In this document: in pieces, positions 39,751 through 50,414 of the stretch
Layout of the letters: every line of letters starts with the position of its first letter
Numbering within the stretch: the stretch's first letter is position 1
DNA from: Dactylorhiza incarnata
Lineage: Eukaryota; Streptophyta; Magnoliopsida; Asparagales; Orchidaceae
Assembly: GCA_033032865.1 (NCBI GenBank)
Contig: JAWHQI010000049.1
Coordinates: 1,178,001-1,242,000, forward strand
Length of the DNA stretch: 64,000 nt
Reading direction: 5' to 3'
Position numbers and translations under genes: made by a program
Notes under the pieces: generated by a model
Databases searched by the model: none
Told to the model about the DNA's origin: nothing
The model's input: the letters and a program-made list of their open reading frames with translations, nothing else

Positions 39751-42068
39751 GGCCCATAAGACGGAAGGTAGTTGTTCTGCCCAGTTGCCCTGACATTTTC
39801 TACCTTCTTCTTCAAGAGATTTATGACGAGTTTGTTGGCGGCTTCTACCTGCCCATTGCTTCTAGGATGATGCACGGAAGCGAAACGTAGCTCAATGCCA
39901 ATTTGCTTGCAGAAACTAATAAGAGTTGAATTGTTGAACTGAGAACCATTATCCGTGATGATTGCCATTGGAATCCCATGCCGACACACTATCTCTCCCC
40001 AAATAAAATTTTTCACGGCTTGAGTGGTAATTTTGGCCAATGCTTTTGCCTCTATCCATTTGCTGAAATAGTCAATCATGACTATAATATATCGCCGCTG
40101 CCCGCTTGCCATAGGGAAAGGCCCAATCAAATCCATTCCCCAAACTGCAAACGGCCACGGAGTTGCTATTGACTTGAGTTGTTGAGCCGGCTGATTTTGA
40201 AGAGGAGCAAACTTCTGGCACTTTACACATTTCTTCGCAAATTTTTCCGCATCCTTCCTCATCTGGGGCCAAAAGTAGCCTTGTCTCAGAATTCTTTTTT
40301 CCAATGTTCTGGCTCCAGAGTGACTTCCACATTCTCCAGAATGGACCTCCTGAAGGACCGCTGGAATCTCCTCCTCCGAAACACACCGTGCTAATGGTGA
40401 AAGGAAAGTTCTTCTATAAAGCACTCCTGCAACAAGATAATAGTTAGCCGCTTTCCGTTTAAACCTTTTCCTATCCTTTATTGATGAATGGAGTTCTCCA
40501 GTTGAAAAATAAAGAACAAACGGATCCATCCAAGACGGATGTTGATCAATCTCCATGACCTCTCCTTCTCCAATTGTCGGGCGAAACAACTCCGAAGTTG
40601 TTCCTCCTGAGAGAAGCCCAAATTTTGCCAACTCATCTGCTTCCATGTTCTCCCCTCTTGGAATATGATCGATAGTAAAGCTTTTAAATTTCCCAACCTC
40701 AATTTTTACCAGAGTTAAATACTGCTTTAAGGTACTATCCCTAGTCTCGAAAGTCCCGTTTACTTGAGAAGCCATCACCAAAGAATCTGTGAAAACTTTG
40801 ACATCATCAATCCCCAGCTCCCTGGCAAACTTGAGACCGGCTAGCAAGGCCTCATACTCCGCCTGATTATTTGTTACTTGAAAGTAGAACTTCAGGGCCT
40901 GATCCAATCTTACTCCGTTTGGGTTGATTAAGATAACTCCTGCTCCGGAAGAATTTTTCCCTGAAGCTCTGTCCACGAATATTTTCCAGGCAAGGGGCAC
41001 TCCGACCCCCTTCTGCGACTCAACTTCTTTGGCGTCCACCATGAAATCCGCTAAGACTTGAGCTTTGATTGCCATCCTTGGAACATAGGATATGTCAAAC
41101 TCACTGAGCTCTATTGCCCACTTTGCCAACCTGCCTGAATGCTCCGGCTTCTCCAAGACACTCTTTAATGGAAGATCGGTAACGACTAGAATCGAGTGAG
41201 CTTGGAAGTACGGTCTTAGTCTTCTTGCTAAAATTACGAGCATCAAAGCTAGCTTCTCTAGGATCGGGTAGCGAGTCTCCGCATTCTTCAGAATTCGGCT
41301 TACATAGTAAACTGGAAATTGTTTCTTTTTCTCTTCTCGAACCAAAACAGAGCTTATGGCATCGGCTCCGACTCCCAAATATAGAAAAAGATCCTCCCCT
41401 TCTCGCGGGCTTTGGAGTAGCGGAATTGAAGTCAACTGCTTTTTAAGTTGATTGAAAGCATCATCACACTCTTGAGTCCATTCAAACCTGGCTCCTCCCC
41501 GGAGGGTCTTAAAAAACGGTGCACTTTTATCCCCTGACCGGGAGATGAATCGACTCAAGCCTGCCATTCTCCCTCCCAACTGTTGAACCTCTTTGGGGGT
41601 CTTGGGAGGAGGCATTTCCAAAATAGCTTTCACCTTGTCTGGATTGGGTTCTAACCCTTCTGGAGTGAGGAGATGACCCAAAAATTTACCTTTGTTTGCT
41701 CCGAAAACACACTTTAACGGATTCAACCTCATATTGAAAGCTCGTAGGGTTGCAATAGTTTCCGAGAGATCTTTAAGATGAAAGGAAAAGGATTTGCTTT
41801 TTACCAAGAGGTCATCGACATATACCTCAAGATTTCTTGCCTTTTGACTCTTGAAAACTGTATCCATCATTTTTTGATAAGTTGCTCCGGCATTTTTCAG
41901 CCCAAAAGGCATCACGAGATAACAGAAACAACCATCATTCGTGATAAACGAAGTATGCGGTATATCTGGTTTATGCATCTTGATTTGATGATAACCTGAA
42001 AAAGCATCTAAAAAACTCATAAAAGAAAAACCTACCGCAGAATCCACTAAAGAATCTATCTGAGGCAA
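39747..42068 (-). CDS. pol: Reverse transcriptase, double RNase H and integrase core of element B
   Basis: 773 residues. Continues RT directly after the stop at 42075, with YVDD near residue 90, the gypsy RNase H, the second (Tat-type) RNase H starting KIFVDRASGKNS, and integrase with the HHCC finger and GMDLIGPFP and ITDNGSQFNN. The first RNase H Asp region of the second domain reads FVDRASG where A reads YVDGASG, a Gly-to-Arg change next to the catalytic Asp that may harm activity. The frame ends by a shift near 39790. Confidence 0.9.
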   Translation of the reverse strand: MPQIDSLVDSAVGFSFMSFLDAFSGYHQIKMHKPDIPHTSFITNDGCFCYLVMPFGLKNAGATYQKMMDTVFKSQKARNLEVYVDDLLVKSKSFSFHLKDLSETIATLRAFNMRLNPLKCVFGANKGKFLGHLLTPEGLEPNPDKVKAILEMPPPKTPKEVQQLGGRMAGLSRFISRSGDKSAPFFKTLRGGARFEWTQECDDAFNQLKKQLTSIPLLQSPREGEDLFLYLGVGADAISSVLVREEKKKQFPVYYVSRILKNAETRYPILEKLALMLVILARRLRPYFQAHSILVVTDLPLKSVLEKPEHSGRLAKWAIELSEFDISYVPRMAIKAQVLADFMVDAKEVESQKGVGVPLAWKIFVDRASGKNSSGAGVILINPNGVRLDQALKFYFQVTNNQAEYEALLAGLKFARELGIDDVKVFTDSLVMASQVNGTFETRDSTLKQYLTLVKIEVGKFKSFTIDHIPRGENMEADELAKFGLLSGGTTSELFRPTIGEGEVMEIDQHPSWMDPFVLYFSTGELHSSIKDRKRFKRKAANYYLVAGVLYRRTFLSPLARCVSEEEIPAVLQEVHSGECGSHSGARTLEKRILRQGYFWPQMRKDAEKFAKKCVKCQKFAPLQNQPAQQLKSIATPWPFAVWGMDLIGPFPMASGQRRYIIVMIDYFSKWIEAKALAKITTQAVKNFIWGEIVCRHGIPMAIITDNGSQFNNSTLISFCKQIGIELRFASVHHPRSNGQVEAANKLVINLLKKKVENVRATGQNNYLPSYGP

Positions 42069-42074
42069 GGGGTA

Positions 42075-44909
42075 TCAATCCTTGGGGCAAGCTTTATTGA
42101 GTTTAGTAAAGTCGACACACATCCTCCACTTTCCACCCGACTTCTTTACCATTACAACGTTTGACACCCATTCCGGGTATTGGATTGGTTGGATGAACTT
42201 TGCCTTCAGGAGCTTCTCTACCTCTTCACGGATAGGCTGTGCTAGAGTAGTTGCAACAGACCTCTTCTTCTGCTGGATCGGGATGAAGTTTGGGTCAAGA
42301 TTGAGATGGTGGCAAGCAACATCCGGATCTACTCCGGGCATATCATCTGCCGACCAAGCGAAGATGTCTAGATTTTGCAGAAGACAAGAGATGAGCTGAC
42401 CCTTGTCAGCTTCGGATAACTCAGCGTTGATGGAGAGGCTCTTGCTCTCATCTTCCTCGCTGATCCGGACCTCTTGAGTTGCTTGAGCAGGTTCCAAGCG
42501 AACTCCATCTCTTGCGTCCTCCTCAATTTCCTCTGCAACTTGGACATGTTCAGGAGCTTCAATGGATTCAGCCATCATAACTTCCTGGGGTGGAGAAGAC
42601 ACGATCATGTTGACCGTCTTCACATAGCACTCTCTAGCTTTTCTGGGGTCGCTCCTGATTCGATGTTGCTTGCCATTCAAGGCGAACTTCACTGCTTGGT
42701 GATAAGTGGAGACAATGGCCTGATACCCGTTCAGAAAGGGTCTCCCGAAAATTGCGTTGTAGCTACTGGGAGCATCAACGACTATAAATTTGACCAACTT
42801 CACTATCCCTCCCAGAATCACAGAAAGAGTAACGAGCCCTTCCACTTCTTTCTTCTCTCCTGAAAAACCATAGAGGGGGCCTTCAGTTGAAAGGAGGGTT
42901 TTACTTGTCCTCAATGCCTCGAAGGCGGGTTTGAAGAGCACATTGACTGAACTCCCCGTGTCAATCAGAATCTTCTCTACTGTATAATTTTCAATTACGG
43001 CTTTGATGACGACCGCGTCGTCAAAAGGATTCGCGGTCTGAGGAAGATCTTCGTCTCCAAAAGTGACCGTCCCTTGAATCGGAGCAGAAGAGGTAGCAGC
43101 AACCTCTGACTGGTAAACTCTCTTCAAACTTGCCTTTCTCGAGGACTCCGGTCCTGCACCCCCATGGATGCAGAAAAGCTTGCCCAAGGCGCCTTCGTCA
43201 TCAGCATCCATGCATTCATTGGGAAAGCCGATATTGCCAAGATGGCCAATATCGTCTACTTCTTCGCATTCCCAATGGACTTCCGCTACTTCCTTAGCTT
43301 TGGAGGTCGAGGCTTTGGAAGAATCATTCTTCTGGATGAGATCTCGAAGCTTACCCTCCTTCAGAAGCTTCTCTAAGAACAGGCGGAGAGCTCTGCAATC
43401 CTCCGTTAAATGACCCCTATCTCTGTGATATTCACAATAGAGAGTTGGGTTTCTGGTTTTCGGGTCAGAATTTAGCGGAGCTGGCCTCTTAAAAAAGGGC
43501 TGCTTCTGAAGTACTTGAAGCACTTCATTCATAGAAACGCCAAAGTCCGTGAAGGACTCTTGGGATTCGTTGTAAAGTGAAGGAATGGGTAGAAGAGGAG
43601 GTTGAGCATACTGGATCTGGTGGATGGGGGCGACTTGCGGAGCAGGAGTAACAGGAGTTGGAAGAAATGAATTTTGAAGTGGGAAGGATTGATTACCTCG
43701 GTTGAAGCGGTTGTTGCGGTAATTCTTACCTCTCGGAGTTGGAGGTGGAAGCTCTTGTCGGGGCTTAGAGGAAGACGGAGCCGGATAAAATCCCGCAGAG
43801 CCTTTCTGAGTGGCCCTGTTTGTCAAATTGCTCACATAAGTGGGGTTGTTGATCTCCCCTTCTATGTAGCGATTGGCAATGCTGATCAGATCCTGATAGG
43901 AGCTAGGCTCCTTGGTTGTGACTTTGAACTTCAGAGGACCCTCCTGCAGGCCGCTGATCAAAGCTACCATATAGAACTCGGGATCCATGTCTCTGACTCC
44001 CAAGATCTCCTTCTGAAAGCGATCAACGAAATGCGCTGCAGTCTCGTTGTCCCCTTGCTTAATTTTGAAGAGGGTCGCAGGACCACTCTTCCTTTTCTTT
44101 GCGGTGGCGAACCTCAAGAGGAGCTCTTGCCTCAAGGCGGCAAAGCTTGGAATAGACTGACAAGGCAGCTTATAGAACCATTCCATGGCTGACCCATCGA
44201 AGGAGGTAACCATCAGCTTGCACCTCACTCCATCTGAAATAGTTCTGAGGGCAACGACAGACTCGAAGGCTTGAAGATGACACATCGGGTCGGTCTCTCC
44301 TGTATACACAGGAAGACGGGGCTCTCTGAATCCATGAGGAATCGGATCCCGACGAATCTCATCAGTAAAGGGGGAAGGCTCCCCAAAAACAGAAGGTCTT
44401 GGAGGAGGAAGAAAAGGAGCAGGAGGATCTTGAGGGTAAGCAAACCCTTCTTCAAAATTCAGGGTTTGGGCCGGAGGCCCCTGGGCTGCAGCTTGGAAAG
44501 AATTTCGACGGGCGGCGAACTCCTCATGCTGAGATCGCTGAGGAGCTGCGGGCTGAAAAACGGGATGATCGCTCGGGTGACCGCTAGCCATGCGGTCAGG
44601 AGTGGCGACCTGAGAGGATTGGGGATGGATCTTCTGGGAGATCGCGGCTAGAACCTGGTTCATTGCCTCAATTTGCTTCGCGGACTCCTGCTGAGCCCGG
44701 ATGACTTCTTGCCGATCTCGAGCGGCCTCTTGCTGGGACCGCGCGATCTCCTGCTGAACAGAGGTGGCATCCTGCCTGGCTCGGGCGGCCTCACGGAGAG
44801 CTTGTTCAACACGAAGCTCGAAGCGGCGTTCAAGCCCTTCTAACGGATTGTGATCGGAAGGGGGAACACTGGGAGATCGCAAGGGACGACCTCTACGGCG
44901 ATCTGCCAT
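42075..44909 (-). CDS. gag-pol: Gag, protease and start of reverse transcriptase, element B
   Basis: ATG at 44909 (MADRRRGRPL); the open stretch further upstream has no ATG. About 944 residues: an N-terminal Arg/Gln coiled coil, Gag core (EWFYKLPCQS, FVDRFQKEI), variant zinc knuckle CEYHRDRGHLTEDC, protease DTGSS, then the RT N-terminus, ending with KACPKD at a TGA (42075-42077) where A has Cys. A single base change explains the stop. Order and spacing match A throughout. Confidence 0.92.
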   Translation of the reverse strand: MADRRRGRPLRSPSVPPSDHNPLEGLERRFELRVEQALREAARARQDATSVQQEIARSQQEAARDRQEVIRAQQESAKQIEAMNQVLAAISQKIHPQSSQVATPDRMASGHPSDHPVFQPAAPQRSQHEEFAARRNSFQAAAQGPPAQTLNFEEGFAYPQDPPAPFLPPPRPSVFGEPSPFTDEIRRDPIPHGFREPRLPVYTGETDPMCHLQAFESVVALRTISDGVRCKLMVTSFDGSAMEWFYKLPCQSIPSFAALRQELLLRFATAKKRKSGPATLFKIKQGDNETAAHFVDRFQKEILGVRDMDPEFYMVALISGLQEGPLKFKVTTKEPSSYQDLISIANRYIEGEINNPTYVSNLTNRATQKGSAGFYPAPSSSKPRQELPPPTPRGKNYRNNRFNRGNQSFPLQNSFLPTPVTPAPQVAPIHQIQYAQPPLLPIPSLYNESQESFTDFGVSMNEVLQVLQKQPFFKRPAPLNSDPKTRNPTLYCEYHRDRGHLTEDCRALRLFLEKLLKEGKLRDLIQKNDSSKASTSKAKEVAEVHWECEEVDDIGHLGNIGFPNECMDADDEGALGKLFCIHGGAGPESSRKASLKRVYQSEVAATSSAPIQGTVTFGDEDLPQTANPFDDAVVIKAVIENYTVEKILIDTGSSVNVLFKPAFEALRTSKTLLSTEGPLYGFSGEKKEVEGLVTLSVILGGIVKLVKFIVVDAPSSYNAIFGRPFLNGYQAIVSTYHQAVKFALNGKQHRIRSDPRKARECYVKTVNMIVSSPPQEVMMAESIEAPEHVQVAEEIEEDARDGVRLEPAQATQEVRISEEDESKSLSINAELSEADKGQLISCLLQNLDIFAWSADDMPGVDPDVACHHLNLDPNFIPIQQKKRSVATTLAQPIREEVEKLLKAKFIQPIQYPEWVSNVVMVKKSGGKWRMCVDFTKLNKACPKD

Positions 44910-44941
44910 CTTGAGAACCTGGGTTTCACCTAACACTTCGA

Positions 44942-44964
44942 ATCTGAAGGTCGCGTGTTCGTTC
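44942..44964 (-). other. Primer binding site region of B
   Basis: Plus strand tctgaaggtcgcgtgttcg just before the 5' LTR, shared with A. Confidence 0.55.
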
Positions 44965-45446
44965 TGTTGGTGCCAAAAATGGTACCTACAAAATTCACAC
45001 TAAAAAAGGGATGGGAGAAAACTGCGAAGTGCAGGTTACTAAGACAAGATGCTGGAACAAAGGAAAACGATCACGAAAAGGCGATCACGAAAAAGTGAGA
45101 CCGCTTACACAGGTTGTAAGCTGGAGCCTCGGAGCCAAAAGTCCTTTTTCTGGTACCCCTACCCCTCTATTTATAGACGAGGGGGCTGCCCAAACGGGCA
45201 GAACTGAAAACTATGGGCTGCCCGGGATACAGGAGAGCCAGGGCAGGGAGAAGAGGTGTAAATAACAAAAATAAGAAAAACGATCAGACCGCCCGATCTT
45301 GCGGTCTCACACTATCTTGACCGCTGAGTACTTAGAGAATCCCGGTTGAGAAGGCATCTGCCGATCTGGGCGATCACCTAATTAGAGACCGCTGAGACCG
45401 GGAAAAAAGAATGAGGAGAGGAGGTCGCGGGCTTTCTGGGCAAACA
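44965..45446 (-). repeat. 5' LTR of B
   Basis: 482 bp, paired with 24635-25116. The minus-strand TATA box is the complement of TATTTATAG at 45168-45176. Confidence 0.92.
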
Positions 45447-45451
45447 GCAGT

Positions 45452-45498
45452 GACATTACATGTTTGACCACTTCTAGATCACAATGGTAACTCCAACA
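45452..45498 (-). repeat. 3' LTR of D, piece 3
   Basis: Follows the second GCAGT of B and matches the last 47 bases of the D LTR, ending CTCCAACA. The three pieces add up to 1013 bp against 993 bp for the intact LTR. Confidence 0.9.
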
Positions 45499-46474
45499 GT
45501 CTCCCACTTGATCTTGAAAGTATCAAACAAAAACCTCACAAACAATGAGCGGCATCTAGCAATGCATCATTGCTCCCCAAGCAATAAGAGTTCATAACTC
45601 ATAAGCCTTTATGACCAATGTTCCAGCGTTGTCTTTGTCCCTTTGTCCCTTACATCCGGAGAGAACTAGAGGCATGGACCGTGTCACCCTCTTTATAGCT
45701 CAATCCAAGTTTCTTGATCTAGAACGGACTTCAAGAGAATGGTGAGCTCAATATCACATATTGACTCAACCAAGCATGGCCATGCATTTCCCAGTCCAAT
45801 TCCATCAAGGGGCCCATGGATGCAACTCCTGTTATATAAGAGGACAAATCTCATATCTGCTCACACCCAAACACCCAAATGATTCGTAACGTACCCAACG
45901 ACCACCCTTATCATCAACCTTCTTCAAGGAAGACTTTAGATGACATCAAAGCACGCTCTTCCTCACTCGATGAATGTTGTGTCTTCAGGTCAAAGGACCA
46001 CAACACCATTGTCAAATGAGACCTACTTGTGACACATTTAAGTAACAATCCACAAAGTAGTCTCAGGTTGGGTCTGTCCAGTACAACTTGTTCACTAACA
46101 AGTACCGACGTGATGACTTGATATCACAATATCATGACCTGTGAGAACCGGTCATCAGTAAACACACATGCTAGTCTTAATGTATCATCATCACCCTTAG
46201 CTTCTACGATGATACCTCGACCAGGGACCTTTTAAGAATGAAGCTTCGAAATCATAGGCTCTCACATTCAAGTCACGTACTTGATGTCCTATGGAAGCGA
46301 ACATTCTAAGGGTATTTATCACGAATTTCATTCTATCATATAGAAACAGTATATCGTAATAAAAGAACTTGCCATTAATTGTAAAAAGAAATAATTGGTA
46401 CACAATTCATCATATGAATAAATAATAAACAGCCAACAGAATATTTATTTTACATGCAACCCACAAGACTTCCA
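45499..46474 (-). other. 3' untranslated region of D
   Basis: Starts with the D polypurine tract (minus strand aagtgggagac, 45499-45509). No gene seen in the remaining 960 bases. Confidence 0.75.
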
Positions 46475-47869
46475 CTAGAGTTGATCACTCAGGTATCGTA
46501 TACCCATTGATCTAGTATGACCATCATGCTTTCTCTGTGCGAGAGGCTTTGTCAGTGGATCTGCAATATTCTCCTCAGTCGGCACTCTGCAAATGTTCAC
46601 ATCTCCTCGTTCGACAATCTCACGAATAAGATGGAACCGCCGAAGTATGTGCTTGGAGCGCTGATGTGATCTAGGTTCCTTAGATTGTGCAATTGCACCA
46701 TTGTTATCACAGTAGAGAACTACAGGACCAACAATGCTAGGAACTACATCTAGCTCGCCGATGAATTTCCTAATCCATACAGCCTCCTTCGCTGCATTTG
46801 CCGCAGCGATATACTCGGCCTCAGTTGTAGAATCAGCAACTGTCTCTTGCTTGGAACTCTTCCAGCTCACAGCTCCTCCATTCAGGCAAAAAACAAACCC
46901 TGACTGAGACTTCGAATCATCACTATCAGTTTGGAAGCTGGCATCCGTGTAACCACTTACAACGAGCTCTTCCTTTCCACCATACACCAAGAATACATCC
47001 TTAGTCCTTCTCAAGTACTTCAGGATATTCTTTACGGCTATCCAGTGACATTCACCAGGATCAGACTGATACCTGCTAGTCATGCTCAAAGCAAAAGAAA
47101 CATCGGGTCGAGTACATAACATTGCATACATGATTGACCCAATTGCCGAAGCATATGGAATCAACTTCATGCGGTCCTTATCTTCACAAGATTTTGGACA
47201 CTGGTCCTTAGAGAGATTTACACCATGAGACATGGGCAAAAATCCTTTCTTGGACTCAAGCATGTTGAACCGCTTCAACACCTTCTCAATGTACGTACTC
47301 TGGGTCAAACCCAACAACTTCTTCGATCTATCTCTATAGATCTTAATACCGAGTATGTAAGTCGCTTCACCCAAGTCCTTCATAGAAAAGCAGTTCCCTA
47401 GGTTGTTAGTAGGTATGTCATTCCCGATCAGCAGTATGTCATCTACATACAATATCAGGAAAACAACAATGCTCCCACTGATTCGCTTGTAAACACACGG
47501 TTCATCTTCATTCTTGACAAAACCAAACTCTTTGATTTTCTCATCAAAATGAAGATTCCAACTTCTAGAGGCCTGTTTCAATCCATAGATGAACCTATTC
47601 AGCTTGCAGATTTTAGTGGCTTCATTTGGGGATACAAAACCCTCGGGTTGTATCATGTACACTTCCTCAAGGATGTTTCCATTTAGGAAAGCCTTTTTGA
47701 CATCCATCTGCCAGATCTCGTAGTCATAATACGCAGCAATAGCAAGCAATATCCTAATGGACTTTACCATGGAAACAGGGGAAAAGGTCTCATCATAGTC
47801 AATACCATGAATTTGCTTGAAACCCTTGGCCACCAATCGCCCTTTGAATGTCTGTACATTCCCATCCAT
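46475..47869 (-). CDS. pol: Reverse transcriptase and RNase H of copia D
   Basis: 464 residues. Begins within RT (FKGRLVAKGFKQIHGIDYDE), with YVDD at 141-144 followed by ILLIGND. The RNase H at about 310-440 has SGYTDASF, STTEAEYIAA and LYCDNNGAI, the copia pattern. Separated from the upstream frame by a missing base near 47895, so the ATG at its start is internal. Otherwise collinear with a normal copia Pol end. Confidence 0.88.
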   Translation of the reverse strand: MDGNVQTFKGRLVAKGFKQIHGIDYDETFSPVSMVKSIRILLAIAAYYDYEIWQMDVKKAFLNGNILEEVYMIQPEGFVSPNEATKICKLNRFIYGLKQASRSWNLHFDEKIKEFGFVKNEDEPCVYKRISGSIVVFLILYVDDILLIGNDIPTNNLGNCFSMKDLGEATYILGIKIYRDRSKKLLGLTQSTYIEKVLKRFNMLESKKGFLPMSHGVNLSKDQCPKSCEDKDRMKLIPYASAIGSIMYAMLCTRPDVSFALSMTSRYQSDPGECHWIAVKNILKYLRRTKDVFLVYGGKEELVVSGYTDASFQTDSDDSKSQSGFVFCLNGGAVSWKSSKQETVADSTTEAEYIAAANAAKEAVWIRKFIGELDVVPSIVGPVVLYCDNNGAIAQSKEPRSHQRSKHILRRFHLIREIVERGDVNICRVPTEENIADPLTKPLAQRKHDGHTRSMGIRYLSDQL

Positions 47870-47901
47870 GTCGGTCTTCTTCTTGAAGACCCACTTGCAC
47901 C

Positions 47902-48633
47902 CTATGGGTCGTACCCTTCAGGTGGTTCCACCAAGTTCCAAACTTGGTTTGTATACATGGAGTCCATTTCGGATTTCATAGCCTCAAGCCATTTGTCGGA
48001 GTCCGGTCCATTTATAGCCTCTTGGTAGGTCGCTGGTTCATCATCATGATCCATAAGCAACACATTACCTATTTGAGACACGAGAAATCCATATCTCTCA
48101 GGCTCAAATCTTGGTCTACCAGATCTACGTAGGACTTGTGTCTCTTGAGCAGGTTCTCTAGCTACAACATCTTGTAGTCCTAGCTCAGAATCCAATTCTG
48201 GTTCATTCGTTACTTGTGGTTCTTGAACTTCTTCAAGTTCTACCTTTTGCGTCTTTCTTGACAAGAACTCTTTCTCCAAGAAGACACCCGTCCTTGCGAC
48301 AAACACTTTGCCCTCAGACGGTAGGTAAAAGTAATATCCTTTCGTTTCCTTAGGATATCCCACCAGATAACACTTATCTGATTTGGGTTCCAGCTTGTCG
48401 GGCATTTGACATCGTACGTATGCCTCACAGCCCCAAATTTTAATGAATGACATACTAGGACGCTTCCCAGTCCATATCTCATATGGTGTCTTTAGAACCA
48501 TTTTTGTCGGAGCGCGATTCAGTGTCATTGCAGTAGTCTCTAAAGCAAAACCCCAAAAAGAAACAGGCAAGTCTGCATGACTCATCATCGACCGTACCAT
48601 GTCTAACAGAGTACGATTTCTCCTCTCAGACAC
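47902..48633 (-). CDS. pol: Integrase C-terminal half and RT start of copia D
   Basis: 243 residues: SERRNRTLLDMVRSMM (the integrase Glu block), PYEIWTGKRPSMSFIKIWGC, the variable linker, then YQEAINGPDSDKWLEAMKSE and VWNLVEPPEG, the start of RT. Frames change on both sides: near 48640 against the upstream frame and near 47895 against the downstream one. Each is explained by a single base gain or loss. Confidence 0.85.
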   Translation of the reverse strand: MSERRNRTLLDMVRSMMSHADLPVSFWGFALETTAMTLNRAPTKMVLKTPYEIWTGKRPSMSFIKIWGCEAYVRCQMPDKLEPKSDKCYLVGYPKETKGYYFYLPSEGKVFVARTGVFLEKEFLSRKTQKVELEEVQEPQVTNEPELDSELGLQDVVAREPAQETQVLRRSGRPRFEPERYGFLVSQIGNVLLMDHDDEPATYQEAINGPDSDKWLEAMKSEMDSMYTNQVWNLVEPPEGYDP

Positions 48634-50414
48634 ACCATTATGTTGCGGTGTCCTAGGTGGAGTGAGCTGTGATCAATACCACACTCTTTCAGATGATCAC
48701 GGAACTCATGACTCAGGTATTCGCCACCTCGATCAGATCGGAGTGCTTTAACCTTTTTACCCAATTGGTTCTCCACTTCATTCTTAAACTCTTTGAACTT
48801 TTCAAAAGTTTCGGATTTGCACTTCATAAGATACACGTATCCGTATCTACTGAAATCATCAGTAAATGTAACGAAGTAGAAATACCCACCTCTAGCCATA
48901 GAACTCATGGGCCCGCATACATCACTATGTACAACACCCAAGAGATCCTCAGCCATCTCAGTATAACCAGTGAAAGGGGCTTTAGTCATCTTGCCTAATA
49001 AACAAGACTCACATCGCTCAAATGATTCATAATCAAATGAGTCCAATAGTCCATCTTTATGGAGCTTGGATATGCGCTTCTCGTTTATATGGCCCAAACG
49101 ACAATGCCAGAGATATGTAGGATTTGAGTCATTTGTTCTTAGTCTTTTATTATTATCTACATTATAGATCGGATGGTCCAGGTTCAAAACATAAAGACCA
49201 TTAAACAATTGAGCTACAGCATAACAAACATCATTCTTAAATATAGAACAACAATTGTTCTTAATTATAAAAGAAAATCCAATCATGTCAAGGCATGAAA
49301 TGGATATAATGTTTCTAGTTATGGCCGGAACAAAATAACAATTATTAAGTTCTATTACAAGCCCACTGGGTAAAGAAAGACGGTAAACCCCTACGGCTAC
49401 AGCAGCAACTCTTGCTCCATTGCCGACGCGTAGGTCCACCTCTCCTTTACTCAGCAATCTCCTCCTTCCTAGTTCCTGCACATTTGTACAAATGTGAGAA
49501 CCACATCCGGTATCCAATACCCAAGATGAAGGAGCAGAAAGGTTTATCTCTATAATGTAAATATTCGAAGCGGAAGTCATACCTCCCTTCATTTTCTGCA
49601 GACCCTCAATGTACGAAGGACAATTCCTTCTCCAATGACCAGCCTTGCCACAGTGATGGCATTTCCCTTCCTTCACGGTGCTCTTCTTTTTCAGCCTAGA
49701 AGATTTGGGCTCAAGATGTGACTTAGGTCCCACCTTCGTCTTCTTGAAGCCCTTGGCCTTACCCTTGCCTTTATGTACCATCAATATGGGACTAGCAGGC
49801 TTGGCCTTCTTCATGTTAATCTCGGCAGTTCGCAACATGCCTAGGAGCTTGGGCAGTGTCTTGTCTATTTCATTCATGTTGTAGTTCAAGACGAACTGCT
49901 CATAACTATCCGGCAACGATTGCAGGATAAGATCTGTGGCCAACTCTTGACCCAGAGGAAAACCCAGTCTCTCCAGGTTCTCTATATACCCAATCATCTT
50001 GAGCACGTGAGTACCAACCGAGTCTCGAGCTCCCATTTTGCACTGAAATAATGCCTTCGTGACATCGAACCTCTCTTGACGAGCTTGCCCTTGAAACATT
50101 TTCTTTAGGTGGTCGTCAATCTCCTTGCACCCCATGTTCTCGTGTTGCTTCTGAAGCTCAGAGTTCATGGTGGAAAGCATAAGGCACTCGACGTCTAAGG
50201 CGTCATCGGTATACTTCTTATAAGCATCCTTATCAACACGGGACGAGTTCCCGGTCGGCACCTCGGGGGCTTCTTCTTCCAAGACGTAGAGCTTTCGCTC
50301 TTGCCTGAGAACAATTCTCAGGTTTCTATACCAGTCCATGTAATTCGTCCCACTTAGCTTGTCCTTCTCAAGGATAGCTCTCAGGGACAAGGTGGAATGT
50401 GAACCACTTGCCAT
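48603..50414 (-). CDS. gag-pol: Gag, protease and integrase N-terminal half of copia D
   Basis: ATG at 50414 (MASGSHSTLS). 603 residues. Gag core at 1-205 (NYMDWYRNLRIVL, LQSLPDSYEQF); zinc knuckle CHHCGKAGHWRRNC at 252-265; protease DTGCGSH at 301-307; integrase HHCC finger (His437, His442, Cys468, Cys471), Asp498 and Asp561 in SDRGGEY. The last about 20 residues are out of frame after a one-base shift near 48640. Gag and Pol are one frame, as is usual in plant copia elements. Confidence 0.9.
   Translation of the reverse strand: MASGSHSTLSLRAILEKDKLSGTNYMDWYRNLRIVLRQERKLYVLEEEAPEVPTGNSSRVDKDAYKKYTDDALDVECLMLSTMNSELQKQHENMGCKEIDDHLKKMFQGQARQERFDVTKALFQCKMGARDSVGTHVLKMIGYIENLERLGFPLGQELATDLILQSLPDSYEQFVLNYNMNEIDKTLPKLLGMLRTAEINMKKAKPASPILMVHKGKGKAKGFKKTKVGPKSHLEPKSSRLKKKSTVKEGKCHHCGKAGHWRRNCPSYIEGLQKMKGGMTSASNIYIIEINLSAPSSWVLDTGCGSHICTNVQELGRRRLLSKGEVDLRVGNGARVAAVAVGVYRLSLPSGLVIELNNCYFVPAITRNIISISCLDMIGFSFIIKNNCCSIFKNDVCYAVAQLFNGLYVLNLDHPIYNVDNNKRLRTNDSNPTYLWHCRLGHINEKRISKLHKDGLLDSFDYESFERCESCLLGKMTKAPFTGYTEMAEDLLGVVHSDVCGPMSSMARGGYFYFVTFTDDFSRYGYVYLMKCKSETFEKFKEFKNEVENQLGKKVKALRSDRGGEYLSHEFRDHLKECGIDHSSLHLGHRNIMVCLRGEIVLC

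Larger units (their letters stand above)
24635..45446 (-). mobile_element. Gypsy element B, Tat lineage, with antisense genes
   Basis: Target duplication GCAGT at 24630-24634 and 45447-45451. Both LTRs are exactly 482 bp and differ at about 6 positions by eye (1.2%). Gene order is the same as in A. Element C interrupts the 3' region; without it B is about 12.6 kb. Gag-pol has only one stop and one frame shift. Confidence 0.94.
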
